Positions 14,934 to 23,838 of a stretch of 64,000 bases of DNA are shown here, one piece after another. The stretch covers positions 248,001 through 312,000 of the forward strand of contig NZ_VKCZ01000020.1 in NCBI RefSeq assembly GCF_009299835.1, given 5' to 3'. The stretch comes from Microlunatus speluncae. Lineage in GTDB: Bacteria; Actinomycetota; Actinomycetes; Propionibacteriales; Propionibacteriaceae. The notes under the pieces are model-generated. The model worked only from the letters and a program-made list of their open reading frames with translations, was not told the DNA's origin and ran no database searches. Every line of letters begins with the position of its first letter. Positions within the stretch are counted from its first letter, which is position 1. The position numbers and the translations under genes are program-made.

Positions 14934-15943
14934 ATCCGGGTCTGAAGTTCGGCGGCTACGCGGTCGCGCTGGTGCTGCTGCTGGCCGGCGGTTTCGTCGC
15001 CGGCCGGGTCCTGCTGCCGGGCAGTTCGGCGGGACCGGTGGCCCAGCCGGAGCCGTCGGCGACGCCGGGCGGGCACGGTGGCGGCGAGGAGCACGGCGGC
15101 GCCGACCCGAATCCGTCGGGCGAGCCGGAGGAGGGTGAGCACGGCGGCCACGAGGCGGCCGACCCGGTGCGCGGCCTCGCCCTGGAGCAGGACGGGTTCC
15201 GGCTGTCGGGTCCCGCCGCCCCGACCCGGATCGATCGCGACGGCACTCTGTCGTTCAAGATCATCGGGCCGAACGGGAAGCCGGTCACGGATTTCCAAGT
15301 CTCGCACGAGAAGCGGCTACACCTGATCGTGGTCCGCACCGACGGCACCCGGTTCCGGCACGTGCATCCGATCATGGCGAAGGACGGCACCTGGTCGCTG
15401 CCGTGGCGCTGGACGGAGCCCGGCAGCTATCGGATGTTCGCCGACTTCGTCCCCACGGCGACCGGCGATCCGACCACGCTCGGCTACGGATTCGACGTGC
15501 CGGGTGAGGTTCGCCCGGCCAAGGCGAGCAAGATCAGCACCACCAGCACGGTCGACGGCTACCGGCTCACGCTGGCCGGAGAGCTCAAGGCGTCCGGCGA
15601 GTCGGCGCTGACCGTCACGGTCACCCGGAACGGGAAGCCGGTGACCACGCTGCAGCCCTACCTGGGCGCGTACGGCCACCTGGTGATCCTGCGGCAAGGC
15701 GATCTCGGCTATCTGCACGTTCATCCCGAGGGCGCCGAACCGAAGCCCGGAGCGACGTCGGGGCCGGAGGTGGCCTTCATCGCGCAGGCGCCGACCCCGA
15801 GCCGCTACCTGCTCTACTTCGACTTCCAGGTGGACGGGGTCGTCCGGACCGCGGAGTTCGTGCTCGGCTCCGATCCCAACGATCAAGCCGGCCACGAAGC
15901 CAGTGATCACGAACACGAATCAGGGGAACAGGAAGAGCGATGA
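14930..15943 (+). CDS. Membrane-anchored His-rich extracytoplasmic protein of the copper operon
   Basis: 337 aa from ATG 14930, overlapping the copZ stop. One N-terminal hydrophobic helix (GGYAVALVLLLAGGFVAGRV) acts as signal anchor. A His/Gly/Glu-rich linker follows (GGHGGGEEHGG, GEHGGHEA), then about 270 residues of beta-rich sequence. Two similar metal-site-like segments occur: RTDGTRFRHVHPIMAKDG and GDLGYLHVHPEGAEP, each preceded by a hydrophobic strand (HLIVV, HLVIL). The C-terminus is again His-rich (GHEASDHEHESGEQ). No cysteine is evident in the mature part. Context and histidines suggest extracytoplasmic copper binding or delivery. I do not recognise a characterised family. Confidence 0.8.
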   Translation: MNPGLKFGGYAVALVLLLAGGFVAGRVLLPGSSAGPVAQPEPSATPGGHGGGEEHGGADPNPSGEPEEGEHGGHEAADPVRGLALEQDGFRLSGPAAPTRIDRDGTLSFKIIGPNGKPVTDFQVSHEKRLHLIVVRTDGTRFRHVHPIMAKDGTWSLPWRWTEPGSYRMFADFVPTATGDPTTLGYGFDVPGEVRPAKASKISTTSTVDGYRLTLAGELKASGESALTVTVTRNGKPVTTLQPYLGAYGHLVILRQGDLGYLHVHPEGAEPKPGATSGPEVAFIAQAPTPSRYLLYFDFQVDGVVRTAEFVLGSDPNDQAGHEASDHEHESGEQEER

Positions 15944-18180
15944 CCACCACCGAGCCGGAGCCGACGAGAGCCGTCGAGCTCGAGATCAGCGGCATGACCT
16001 GCGCCTCGTGCGCAGTCCGGATCGAGAACAAGCTCAACCGCCTCGAGGGCGTCACCGCCACCGTCAACTACGCCACCGAGAAGGCGACGATCACCGCCCC
16101 GGTCGAGCTGGCACCGGCGTCGTTGATCAACGTGGTGGAGCAGACCGGTTACACCGCGACGGTGCCGGCAAGCCCGGCCGACCGGGATGAGCCCGACCGA
16201 CCGGATCCGGCGGAGTCGGAGCTGACCTCGCTGCGGCAGCGGCTGATCGGCGCCATCGTGCTCGGCGTCCCGGTGATCATCCTGGCGATGATCCCGGCGC
16301 TGCAGTTCAACTACTGGCAGTGGGCCTCGCTGGCGCTGGCCGCCCCCGCGGTGATCTGGGCCGGTTGGCCGTTCCACCGCGCCGCGCTGCTCAACCTGCG
16401 GCACGGCGCCGCAACCATGGACACGCTGATCTCGATCGGCACCCTGGCCGCATTCGGCTGGTCGCTGTACGCCCTCTTCCTCGGTACGGCAGGGATGCCG
16501 GGCATGCGGCACCCGTTCCGACTGACCATCGAACCGTCGGACGGCGCCGGCAGCCTCTATCTCGAGGTCGCCGCCGGCGTGATCATGTTCGTGCTCGCCG
16601 GCCGCTATCTGGAGAAGCGCTCGAAGCGGCAGGCCGGCGCGGCACTGCGGGCCCTGCTCGATCTCGGCGCCAAGCGCGTCGCGGTGCTGCGCGGCGGCGC
16701 CGAGACCATGATCGACGTCGCCGAGCTCGCCGTGGGGATGCGCTTCGTGGTCCGGCCCGGCGAGAAGATCGCCACCGACGGAGTGATCACCGAAGGCCGG
16801 TCGGCCGTGGACGCGAGCATGCTGACCGGCGAGTCGGTGCCGGTCGAGGTGGGCGAGGGCGACCCGGTGATCGGCGCGACGGTGAACGCCGGCGGCCGGC
16901 TGGTGGTCCGCGCGACCCGGGTCGGCGCGGACACCCAGCTGGCCCAGATGGCCCGCCTGGTGGAGGAGGCGCAGTCCGGGAAGTCGGCCGTCCAGCGGCT
17001 GGCCGACCGGGTCTCGGGCGTCTTCGTACCGATCGTGATCGCGATCGCCGTGGCCACGCTCGGCTTCTGGCTCGGCACCGGCGCCGGCCCGGCCGGCGCG
17101 ATCACGGCGGCAGTCGCGGTGTTGATCATCGCCTGCCCCTGCGCCCTGGGCCTGGCCACGCCGACGGCCCTGCTGGTCGGCACCGGCCGCGGCGCCCAGC
17201 TCGGCATTCTGATCAAGGGCCCCGAGGTGCTGGAGGCCACCCGGGAGATCGACACCATCGTGCTGGACAAGACCGGCACGGTGACCACCGGCACCATGAC
17301 GCTGCACCAGGTCGTGGCGGCCGACGGCACCGAAACCGAGGAGGCGCTGCGGCTGGCCGGGGCGGTGGAGCACGCCTCCGAGCACCCGATCGCCAAGGCC
17401 ATCGCCAAGGCCGCGGCGGAGGCCGGTGAACTGCCGGCTGTCACGGACTTCGCCAATCTGGAGGGCCGCGGCGTCCGCGGCACCGTCGCGGGCCGGGAGA
17501 TCCTGGTGGGCCGGCCATCCTTCCTGGCCGAACGCGACGTGGCCGTCGATGATCAACTGACGACGGCCCGGGCGAAGGCAGAGGACGACGGTCGGACCGC
17601 GGTCCTGGTGGCCTGGGACGGCCGGGCGCGCGCGGTGTTGAGCGTCGGCGACGCGATCAAGCCGACCAGCGCCGAAGCGATCCGCCGCTTCACCGCCCTG
17701 GGCCTGACTCCGGTGCTGCTGACCGGTGACAACCGGGCGGTGGCCGAGCGGGTCGCGGCGGAGGTCGGCATCGAGCGGGTGATCGCCGAAGTGCTGCCGC
17801 AGGACAAGGTGGAGGTGATCACCAAGCTGCAGGCCGAGGGCCGGGTGGTCGCGATGGTCGGCGACGGCGTCAACGACGCGGCCGCCTTGGCGGCGGCCGA
17901 TCTCGGGCTGGCCATGGGCACCGGGACCGACGCGGCGATCGAGGCCGCCGACCTGACCCTGGTCCGCGGCGATCTCCGGGTCGCGGCGGACGCCATCCGG
18001 CTCGCCCGCCGGACCCTGGGCACGATCAAGATCAACTTGTTCTGGGCCTTCGCCTACAACACGGCGGCGATCCCGTTGGCCGCGGCCGGCCTGCTCAACC
18101 CGATGCTGGCCGGGGCCGCGATGGCGGTGTCCAGCCTGTTCGTGGTCGGCAACAGCCTGAGACTGAGGAGCTTCCGGTGA
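15940..18180 (+). CDS. copA: Cu(I)-translocating P1B-type ATPase
   Basis: 746 aa, starting in an ATGA overlap. It has an N-terminal HMA domain with MTCASC (C21, C24), the intramembrane CPC motif at residues 399-401, the phosphorylated aspartate D443 in DKTGTVTTG, an SEHPIAKAI nucleotide-domain HP motif, and GDGVNDAAAL near residue 641. The C-terminal helix ends in MAVSSLFVVGNSLRLRSF, with the M-x2-S-S of P1B-1 copper pumps. It exports cytosolic Cu(I), fed by CopZ. Length is typical. It is coupled to the next ATPase gene by another 4-base overlap. Confidence 0.97.
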   Translation: MTTTEPEPTRAVELEISGMTCASCAVRIENKLNRLEGVTATVNYATEKATITAPVELAPASLINVVEQTGYTATVPASPADRDEPDRPDPAESELTSLRQRLIGAIVLGVPVIILAMIPALQFNYWQWASLALAAPAVIWAGWPFHRAALLNLRHGAATMDTLISIGTLAAFGWSLYALFLGTAGMPGMRHPFRLTIEPSDGAGSLYLEVAAGVIMFVLAGRYLEKRSKRQAGAALRALLDLGAKRVAVLRGGAETMIDVAELAVGMRFVVRPGEKIATDGVITEGRSAVDASMLTGESVPVEVGEGDPVIGATVNAGGRLVVRATRVGADTQLAQMARLVEEAQSGKSAVQRLADRVSGVFVPIVIAIAVATLGFWLGTGAGPAGAITAAVAVLIIACPCALGLATPTALLVGTGRGAQLGILIKGPEVLEATREIDTIVLDKTGTVTTGTMTLHQVVAADGTETEEALRLAGAVEHASEHPIAKAIAKAAAEAGELPAVTDFANLEGRGVRGTVAGREILVGRPSFLAERDVAVDDQLTTARAKAEDDGRTAVLVAWDGRARAVLSVGDAIKPTSAEAIRRFTALGLTPVLLTGDNRAVAERVAAEVGIERVIAEVLPQDKVEVITKLQAEGRVVAMVGDGVNDAAALAAADLGLAMGTGTDAAIEAADLTLVRGDLRVAADAIRLARRTLGTIKINLFWAFAYNTAAIPLAAAGLLNPMLAGAAMAVSSLFVVGNSLRLRSFR

Positions 18181-20234
18181 CCGAGGTGCAGCACCAGCAC
18201 GACGCGGGGCACGACGCCGGACACCGTGATCATCACCAAGGTCACGGAGCGGGTCACCACGGCCACGGTGATCATGCCGGCCAGTTCCGGCGGCTGTTCT
18301 GGGTGATGCTCGTGCTGGCGCTGCCGGTGATCGGCGCGTCGCCGATGTTCGCGATGCTCCTCGGCTACGACCTGCCGGCCTGGCCGTGGCTGGGCTGGGT
18401 GTCGCCGGTGCTCGGCACGGTGATGTACGTGACCGGCGGTCGGCCGTTCCTGACCGGGGCGGTCGGCGAGCTCCGGGCCCGCAAGCCGGGGATGATGCTG
18501 CTGATCGCGCTGGCGATCACGGTGGCCTTCCTCGCCTCCTGGGGTGCCAGCCTCGGCCTGCTGCACCACGAGCTCGACTTCTGGTGGGAGCTCGCGCTGC
18601 TGATCGTGATCATGCTGCTCGGGCACTGGGTGGAGATGCGCTCGCTGGCCCGGACCACCTCAGCCCTGGACTCGCTGGCCGCGCTGCTGCCCGACCGGGC
18701 CGAACGGGTCGAGGGCGACGAGATCGTCGAGGTCGCGCCGACCGAGCTGCGGGTCGGCGACCTGGTCGTGGTCCGGCCCGGCGGCAGCGTACCGGCGGAC
18801 GGCCGGATCACCAGCGGGACCGCCGACCTGGACGAATCCATGATCACCGGCGAGTCCCGGCCGGTCCGGCGAGCACCCGGTGACCCGGTGGTGGCCGGCA
18901 CGGTCGCCACCGATTCCGGGCTGCGGGTCGAGGTCACCGCGGTCGGCGACGACACCGCCCTGGCCGGCATCGGCCGGCTGGTGTCCGAGGCGCAGAACTC
19001 CTCCTCGCGGGCGCAGCGGATCGCCGACACGGCGGCCGGCTGGCTGTTCTGGTTCGCCCTCGGCGCCGGCGTGATCACGGCCATCGCCTGGACCGTGGCC
19101 GGGCTGCCGGACCAGGCCGTGGTGCGGACGATCACGGTGTTGGTGATCGCCTGCCCGCACGCGCTGGGCCTGGCGATCCCGCTGGTGGTGTCGATCGCCA
19201 CCGAACGCGCGGCCCGGGCCGGCGTCCTGATCAAGGACCGGCTGGCGCTGGAGACGATGCGTACGGTCGACGCGATCATGTTCGACAAGACGGGCACGCT
19301 GACCAAGGGTGAGCCGGAGCTCGGCGCGGTGGCCACGGCCGGTGATCATGATCAGGACCAGGTGCTGGCTCTGGCCGCCGCGGCCGAGGCGGACAGCGAG
19401 CATCCGTTGGCCGGGGCGATCGTCGCCGCCGCGGCCGCCCGCGGCCTCGAGGTCTCCCCGGCGACCGAGTTCAGCTCAGCGCCCGCGGTCGGCGTCACGG
19501 CCCTGGTGGCCGGGCAGCGGATCCGGGTCGGCGGCCCGCGGCTACTGACCGACGAGGGACAGCGCGAGTTGCCCGAGGTCGAGGCCTGGCGGGCCGACGG
19601 CGCGATCATCCTGCACGTGATCGCCGACGGGACGGTGATCGGCGCGCTGAAGCTCGCCGACGCGATCCGGCCCGAGTCGACCGACGCGGTCCGTGGCCTG
19701 CGCGACCGGGGCATCGAGGTGGTGATGATCACCGGCGATGCGGAATCGGTGGCCCACGCGGTGGCCGCCGAGCTCGGCATCGACCGGGTCTACGCCGGGG
19801 TCCGGCCCGAGGACAAGGCGGCCATCGTCGCCGAGTTGCGCGGCGAGGGACGTCGGGTGGCCATGGTCGGCGACGGGGTGAACGACGCCCCGGCGCTGGC
19901 CGGTGCCGACGTCGGGATCGCGATCGGCGCCGGCACCGACGTGGCGATCGGCTCCGCCGGCGTGATCCTGGCCGGTTCGGATCCGCGCACGGTGCTGTCG
20001 GTGATCGAGCTCTCCCGAGCCTCGTACCGGAAGATGAAGCAGAACCTGTGGTGGGCCGCCGGCTACAACCTGCTCTCGGTCCCGCTGGCCGCCGGCGTCC
20101 TGGCCCCGATCGGCTTCGTCCTGCCGATGGCCGTCGGCGCCATCCTGATGTCCCTCTCCACGATCATCGTCGCCCTCAACGCCCAACTCCTCCGCCGCTT
20201 CTCCGCCGACCCGTCACAAACGCACCGGGTTTGA
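18177..20234 (+). CDS. copB: Heavy-metal P1B ATPase of CopB type (CPH motif)
   Basis: 685 aa. The N-terminus is a His-rich tail (HQHDAGHDAGHRDHHQGHGA) in place of an HMA domain. The intramembrane motif is CPH (residues 326-328), which marks the P1B-3 group reported to move Cu(I), Cu(II) or Ag(I). D370 in DKTGTLTKG is the phosphorylation site, and GDGVNDAPALAGADVGIAIG is intact. The C-terminus is unusual: the last dozen residues (SADPSQTHRV) and the stop codon are encoded by palindromic repeat B copy 2, which suggests the original 3' end was replaced. The last metal-specificity helix (LPMAVGAILMSLSTIIVALN) is still present. Confidence 0.95.
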   Translation: MTEVQHQHDAGHDAGHRDHHQGHGAGHHGHGDHAGQFRRLFWVMLVLALPVIGASPMFAMLLGYDLPAWPWLGWVSPVLGTVMYVTGGRPFLTGAVGELRARKPGMMLLIALAITVAFLASWGASLGLLHHELDFWWELALLIVIMLLGHWVEMRSLARTTSALDSLAALLPDRAERVEGDEIVEVAPTELRVGDLVVVRPGGSVPADGRITSGTADLDESMITGESRPVRRAPGDPVVAGTVATDSGLRVEVTAVGDDTALAGIGRLVSEAQNSSSRAQRIADTAAGWLFWFALGAGVITAIAWTVAGLPDQAVVRTITVLVIACPHALGLAIPLVVSIATERAARAGVLIKDRLALETMRTVDAIMFDKTGTLTKGEPELGAVATAGDHDQDQVLALAAAAEADSEHPLAGAIVAAAAARGLEVSPATEFSSAPAVGVTALVAGQRIRVGGPRLLTDEGQRELPEVEAWRADGAIILHVIADGTVIGALKLADAIRPESTDAVRGLRDRGIEVVMITGDAESVAHAVAAELGIDRVYAGVRPEDKAAIVAELRGEGRRVAMVGDGVNDAPALAGADVGIAIGAGTDVAIGSAGVILAGSDPRTVLSVIELSRASYRKMKQNLWWAAGYNLLSVPLAAGVLAPIGFVLPMAVGAILMSLSTIIVALNAQLLRRFSADPSQTHRV

Positions 20235-20262
20235 CGGCGTGTCGGTGCACAAGTGACGTCTC
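20208..20262. repeat. Palindromic repeat B, copy 2, at the copB 3' end
   Basis: GACCCGTCACAAACGCACCG (20208-20227) and CGGTGCACAAGTGACGTCTC (20243-20262) form an imperfect version of the copy-1 palindrome around the loop GGTTTGACGGCGTGT. The copB stop codon TGA lies inside the loop, so the repeat entered the coding sequence. Confidence 0.88.
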
Positions 20263-20281
20263 GATGAGAGCGTAAGGGGGC

Positions 20282-20875
20282 GTGGTGGAGCGAGATCGCG
20301 GCACGCCGGCCGAGCAGGTCGGCCTCGCCGTGCAGCGCTGGGGCGCAGACTGGGTGATCCGGGTCTGCGCCGAGACGCTGGCGCTCGACCCGGACTCGGT
20401 CGCCGACGGCGACCCGCTCCGGCTGGCGGCGATGCTGACCGGTCGGACCGAGCTGGACGATGCCGCGATCGAGGAGACCCGGGCCTGGCTGGCCGGCGGG
20501 AAGCCGCCGGGACATCGTTACTGGGCTCGGGTCTGGGCCTGCCGCGCGCTGCTCTACGTCTGGCACGACTCCACCGGCCCGGCCGTCGCCGCGGCCCTGG
20601 CCGATGATCATTGGCGGGTACGAGAGCTGGCCGGCAAGGTGATCACCAAGCGCGAGATCCCGGACACCGCCGACACCCTGGCGACCTTGATCAACAACGA
20701 TCCGGTGCCCCGGGTCCGAGCCGCCGCCTGCCGCGCCCTGGCCGTCGTCGGTGAAGGCGAACACCTGCGCGCTCTGGCTGCCGCGACCGATGATCACGAG
20801 TCCCTCGTCGTGATCGCCGCGGACCGCGCCCTCGACCGGCTCCAGGACCGCCTCGATCGCCGTACCGGCGGGTGA
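20282..20875 (+). CDS. HEAT-repeat-like helical protein
   Basis: 197 aa from GTG 20282, with AAGGGGG just upstream; GTG 20285 is also possible. The second half shows repeating paired helices: RYWARVWACRALLYVW, AVAAALADDHWRVRELAGKV, TLINNDPVPRVRAAACRALA and HESLVVIAADRALDRLQDRL, the DxxxxVRxxA pattern of HEAT/armadillo repeats. It is soluble with no signal peptide and is likely a protein-binding scaffold. It lies in the same direction as the copper operon, 47 bases downstream, but behind repeat B copy 2, so co-transcription is uncertain. Confidence 0.75.
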   Translation: MVERDRGTPAEQVGLAVQRWGADWVIRVCAETLALDPDSVADGDPLRLAAMLTGRTELDDAAIEETRAWLAGGKPPGHRYWARVWACRALLYVWHDSTGPAVAAALADDHWRVRELAGKVITKREIPDTADTLATLINNDPVPRVRAAACRALAVVGEGEHLRALAAATDDHESLVVIAADRALDRLQDRLDRRTGG

Positions 20876-20933
20876 CGCGGTCCGCTGGGGATCGAATCAC
20901 GTCGTGGTTGGGTTGGACACCACGGGGTCGGGC

Positions 20934-20962
20934 TTGCCCTTCGACAGGCTCAGGGAACGAAG
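20934..20962. repeat. Dispersed repeat A, copy 2
   Basis: CCCTTCGACAGGCTCAGGGA continuing ACGAAG. It lies between the HEAT-repeat gene and repeat B copy 3. It is noncoding here, unlike the copies in cydD and in the ABC fusion gene. Confidence 0.85.
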
Positions 20963-21020
20963 ACTCCAACCTACGTACCCCCTCCCGTGGCGCCGTGGCA
21001 GCAATGCCGCATATCGCCGA

Positions 21021-21073
21021 GACGTCACTTGTGCACCGACACGCCGCAAAAGTGCGTGCACAAGTGACGGGTC
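21021..21073. repeat. Palindromic repeat B, copy 3, after the response regulator stop
   Basis: GACGTCACTTGTGCACCG (21021-21038) pairs with CGTGCACAAGTGACGGGTC (21055-21073). Relative to the response regulator, which runs leftward and stops at 21082, the copy begins right after the stop with the same TAAACCCCGCCGACCCGTCA junction seen after the ATPase gene at 34414. Confidence 0.88.
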
Positions 21074-21081
21074 GGCGGGGT

Positions 21082-21690
21082 TTAGAGCCAGCCTTTGAGT
21101 TCGGCTAGGCGGGCGGCTTCGACGCGGTTCTTGGTGGCGAGCTTGCGGATGGCGTTGGAGAGGTAGTTGCGGACGGTGCCGGGGGAGAGGTGCAGGAGGT
21201 CGGCGACGGTCTCGATCGAGGCGCCGCCGGCGGAGGCACGGAGGACATCACGTTCCCGGTCGGTGAGGGGGTTCTCGCCCTCGCGGAGGGCGGTGATCGC
21301 GAGGTCGGGGTCGATCACCCGCTCGCCGGCGAAGGCGCGGCGGACCGCGTCGGCCAGCTCGGTGGCCGGGGCGTCCTTGAGCAGGAAGCCGACCGCGCCG
21401 GCGGTCATCGCCCGGCGCAGATAGCCGGCCCGGCCGAAGGTGGTCAGCATGATGATCTTGATCGTCGGCACCCGCCGGGTCAGCTCGGCGGCAGACTCCA
21501 GACCGTTGCCGCCGGGCATCTCGATGTCCAGCAGCGCGACGTCGGGCAGCGCGTCCAAGGCGGCCGGCAGCACCTCGTCGCCACGCGCCGCCTCGGCCAC
21601 GATCTCGATGTCGGGCTCCAGCGCCAGCAGGGCCGACAGGGCGCCGCGGACCATGGCCTGATCCTCGGCGATCAACACGCGGATGCTCAT
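21082..21690 (-). CDS. NarL/LiaR-type response regulator
   Basis: 202 aa from ATG 21690, with GGAGGAG upstream. The receiver domain has MSIRVLIAEDQAMVRGALSA, the phosphoacceptor D55 (VALLDIEMPGGNG), T/K switch residues (MLTTFGRAGY, LLKDAP) and a C-terminal LuxR-type helix-turn-helix (LTDRERDVLRASAGGASIET, LHLSPGTVRNYLSNAIRKL). The start overlaps the kinase stop by 4 bases. With the upstream DesK-like kinase it forms a two-component system. The target is probably the adjacent membrane protein or a linked operon. Confidence 0.95.
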   Translation of the reverse strand: MSIRVLIAEDQAMVRGALSALLALEPDIEIVAEAARGDEVLPAALDALPDVALLDIEMPGGNGLESAAELTRRVPTIKIIMLTTFGRAGYLRRAMTAGAVGFLLKDAPATELADAVRRAFAGERVIDPDLAITALREGENPLTDRERDVLRASAGGASIETVADLLHLSPGTVRNYLSNAIRKLATKNRVEAARLAELKGWL

Positions 21691-22889
21691 CCGGCTCCTC
21701 CGGTTTCGGTCGGCACACAGACCCGCAGCCGGAAGCCCGGCTCGAGATTCTCGGTGGTCAGGGTCGCGCCGGCAACCTGACGGACCCGTTCGGCGAGACC
21801 GACCAGCCCGCTGCCGCGGCTGCTCGGACCGTTCCAACCAAGATCACGTGCGGCCGCTTGGTCCGTGACCGATCCCGGGTCGAGGACCGGTGCCGGACCA
21901 CCTCGGCCGTCGTCGGAGACGGCGAGGCAGATCGTCTCCTCGTCCCACCGCAGCTCGATGGCGCAGGTCTGCGCCCCGCTGTGCCGGACGACGTTGGTCA
22001 CGGCCTCGCGGACCGCCCAGGCCAGCAGCACTCCGTGCTGCACCGGCCGGCCGTTCAGTTGATCATCGATCCGGGCGGCGACCCCGGCCGATTCGAGCAT
22101 CTCGGCGGCACCGTCCAGTTCCGAGGACAGGGTCGGCTGCCGGTAGCCGGCCACCGCCTCCCGGACCTCGCGCAGTGATCGCCGGGCGACCTCGTGCGCG
22201 TCGTGGATCTCGGTCCGGGCCCGGGCCGGGTCGGCGTCGATCAGCCGTTCGCCCAGCTCGGTCTTCAAGCTGATCAAGGACAGGCTGTGGCCGAGCAGAT
22301 CGTGCAGATCCCGGGCGAACCGGAGCCGCTCCTCGGCGACCGCGAGCTCGGCCAGTCGCCGCCGGGCGTTGGTCAGCTCGGCCACGGTCGCGGTCTGGCC
22401 GACCGTCGCCGCGGCCCAGAGCCCGAGCACCCCGGCCGGCAGGCCGATGAAGCTCAGCCCGTACGGCCAGCCGACGATCAAGATCACCAGGGCCAGCCCG
22501 ACCAGCCCGGGATACGCCTCCCGGGCCGGCAACATCACGCCCATGGCCACCCCGACGTGGAAGAACAGCGACAACCAGCTCGGACTCGCGAACTGGACCA
22601 TCAGCACCACCAGCACGACCAGGGCGATGATCAGTCCGCGGCGCAGCCAACCGCCGGCGGTGGAGACCCGGCCGACGACCAGCCGGGCCGGCCGGATCCA
22701 GCACATCAGCACCAGGAAGGCCGCGGCGAAGGCGATCGCGCCGCCGTAACTGAGCAGCGATTCCGGTGCCCAGGGCCCCGACTGGATGGCAAGCCGGAGT
22801 GGATAGCCGAGGAAGATCAGGCTGATCGGCGCCAGCACCTGCCACCACTGCCGGAACACCCGGTCGAACAGACCGTGCACCCCACCCAT
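21687..22889 (-). CDS. DesK/LiaS-type sensor histidine kinase
   Basis: 400 aa from ATG 22889, 8 bases after AGGAGG; a GTG 9 bases further upstream is too close to that site. Five or six hydrophobic helices (residues about 18-160) form the sensor. The HisKA_3 motif is FARDLHDLLGHSLSLISLK with H196 the phosphorylation site. The ATP-binding domain has AWAVREAVTNVVRHSGA (N box), SDDGRGG and GSGLVGLAERV. No periplasmic domain is present, so the signal is likely membrane-associated. It is in an operon with the response regulator and probably with the membrane protein upstream. Confidence 0.93.
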   Translation of the reverse strand: MGGVHGLFDRVFRQWWQVLAPISLIFLGYPLRLAIQSGPWAPESLLSYGGAIAFAAAFLVLMCWIRPARLVVGRVSTAGGWLRRGLIIALVVLVVLMVQFASPSWLSLFFHVGVAMGVMLPAREAYPGLVGLALVILIVGWPYGLSFIGLPAGVLGLWAAATVGQTATVAELTNARRRLAELAVAEERLRFARDLHDLLGHSLSLISLKTELGERLIDADPARARTEIHDAHEVARRSLREVREAVAGYRQPTLSSELDGAAEMLESAGVAARIDDQLNGRPVQHGVLLAWAVREAVTNVVRHSGAQTCAIELRWDEETICLAVSDDGRGGPAPVLDPGSVTDQAAARDLGWNGPSSRGSGLVGLAERVRQVAGATLTTENLEPGFRLRVCVPTETGGAG

Positions 22890-22953
22890 GGGACTCACCT
22901 CCTCGGATCGGATCGTCCCACGGACGCGCGGCCGGCGAAACCGGCGACCCGGG

Positions 22954-23634
22954 TCAGCGCCGGCGCTTGATCAACAGCACCACGCAGATGCAGATCGCCC
23001 AGGCGAAGTGGCTGAACCGGCCCAGCGGGATCAGCGGCGTGGCGTAATAGATGGCCAGCGACAGCAGCGACAGGATCGAGAGCACCCCGGACACCAGGCC
23101 GAACCAGGAGAAGCCGCGGGCCCACGGCCGGGCCCGGAGGGCGATCAGGCAGCTGGCGACCGCGAACACGCCGAGCAGCGCGACGTGGATCGTGCCGCCG
23201 GTGTAGAAGTTGGTCAGCCGCAGGGCCTGCGCCGCCCCCTCGCTCAGCCCGGTGGCGGACAGCGTGGCGTACACGTTGACCCCGGCCGAGATGATCAAGG
23301 CGACGGCGGCACCGATCCCGCCGGCCACGGCGACCAGGCGCAGTGTGGCCCGGGCCGGCGCGACCCGGGCGAGCACCTGGCCGACGGTGAGCACGAAGCC
23401 GATCAGCAACAGCGCGGACACCGCATGGAATGCCGCGTGGGCGGTGATCGCCGTACCGCTCTGCAGGTAGTACGTCAGCATGGCGGCGGGCGGATCGGTC
23501 GGTAGGGTGGCCGGCGCCTGTTGCAGCGGCCGGGTGATCGTGTCGGAGAGCAGGAAGAGCACGGCGAACGCGGCGCCGCAGCTGGCACCCACTGGATTCG
23601 TCGTGCGGGCCGGCGAAGCGGTCGAGGTGGACAT
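22954..23634 (-). CDS. DUF4386-like membrane protein
   Basis: 226 aa from ATG 23634, with AAGGAG 8 bases upstream. There are six or so hydrophobic helices, for example GAAFAVLFLLSDTITRPLQ, LLLIGFVLTVGQVLARV, LVAVAGGIGAAVALIISAGV and FAWAICICVVLLIKRRR. The pattern resembles the DUF4386 family of polytopic proteins of unknown function. It lies 64 bases upstream of the histidine kinase on the same strand. I infer that it is part of, or controlled by, this two-component operon. Confidence 0.7.
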   Translation of the reverse strand: MSTSTASPARTTNPVGASCGAAFAVLFLLSDTITRPLQQAPATLPTDPPAAMLTYYLQSGTAITAHAAFHAVSALLLIGFVLTVGQVLARVAPARATLRLVAVAGGIGAAVALIISAGVNVYATLSATGLSEGAAQALRLTNFYTGGTIHVALLGVFAVASCLIALRARPWARGFSWFGLVSGVLSILSLLSLAIYYATPLIPLGRFSHFAWAICICVVLLIKRRR

Positions 23635-23838
23635 GGTCCGGGCTCCTTGGGTCTGAATATCGGGACAGTTCGAAGCTAAAGCCGCGAGCCCGGCGGCGGC
23701 AGTGAGACCGGTCCCCACCTGGGCATGACAAATGTCCCTGTCACCCCTGAGCAGGGAGACCAGCCGACCACTTCGTGCACTGGACGCGCACCCGGACATC
23801 CCTTCCCTTGTTGGCCTCGGCCGCGCCGCCGCACCGTC

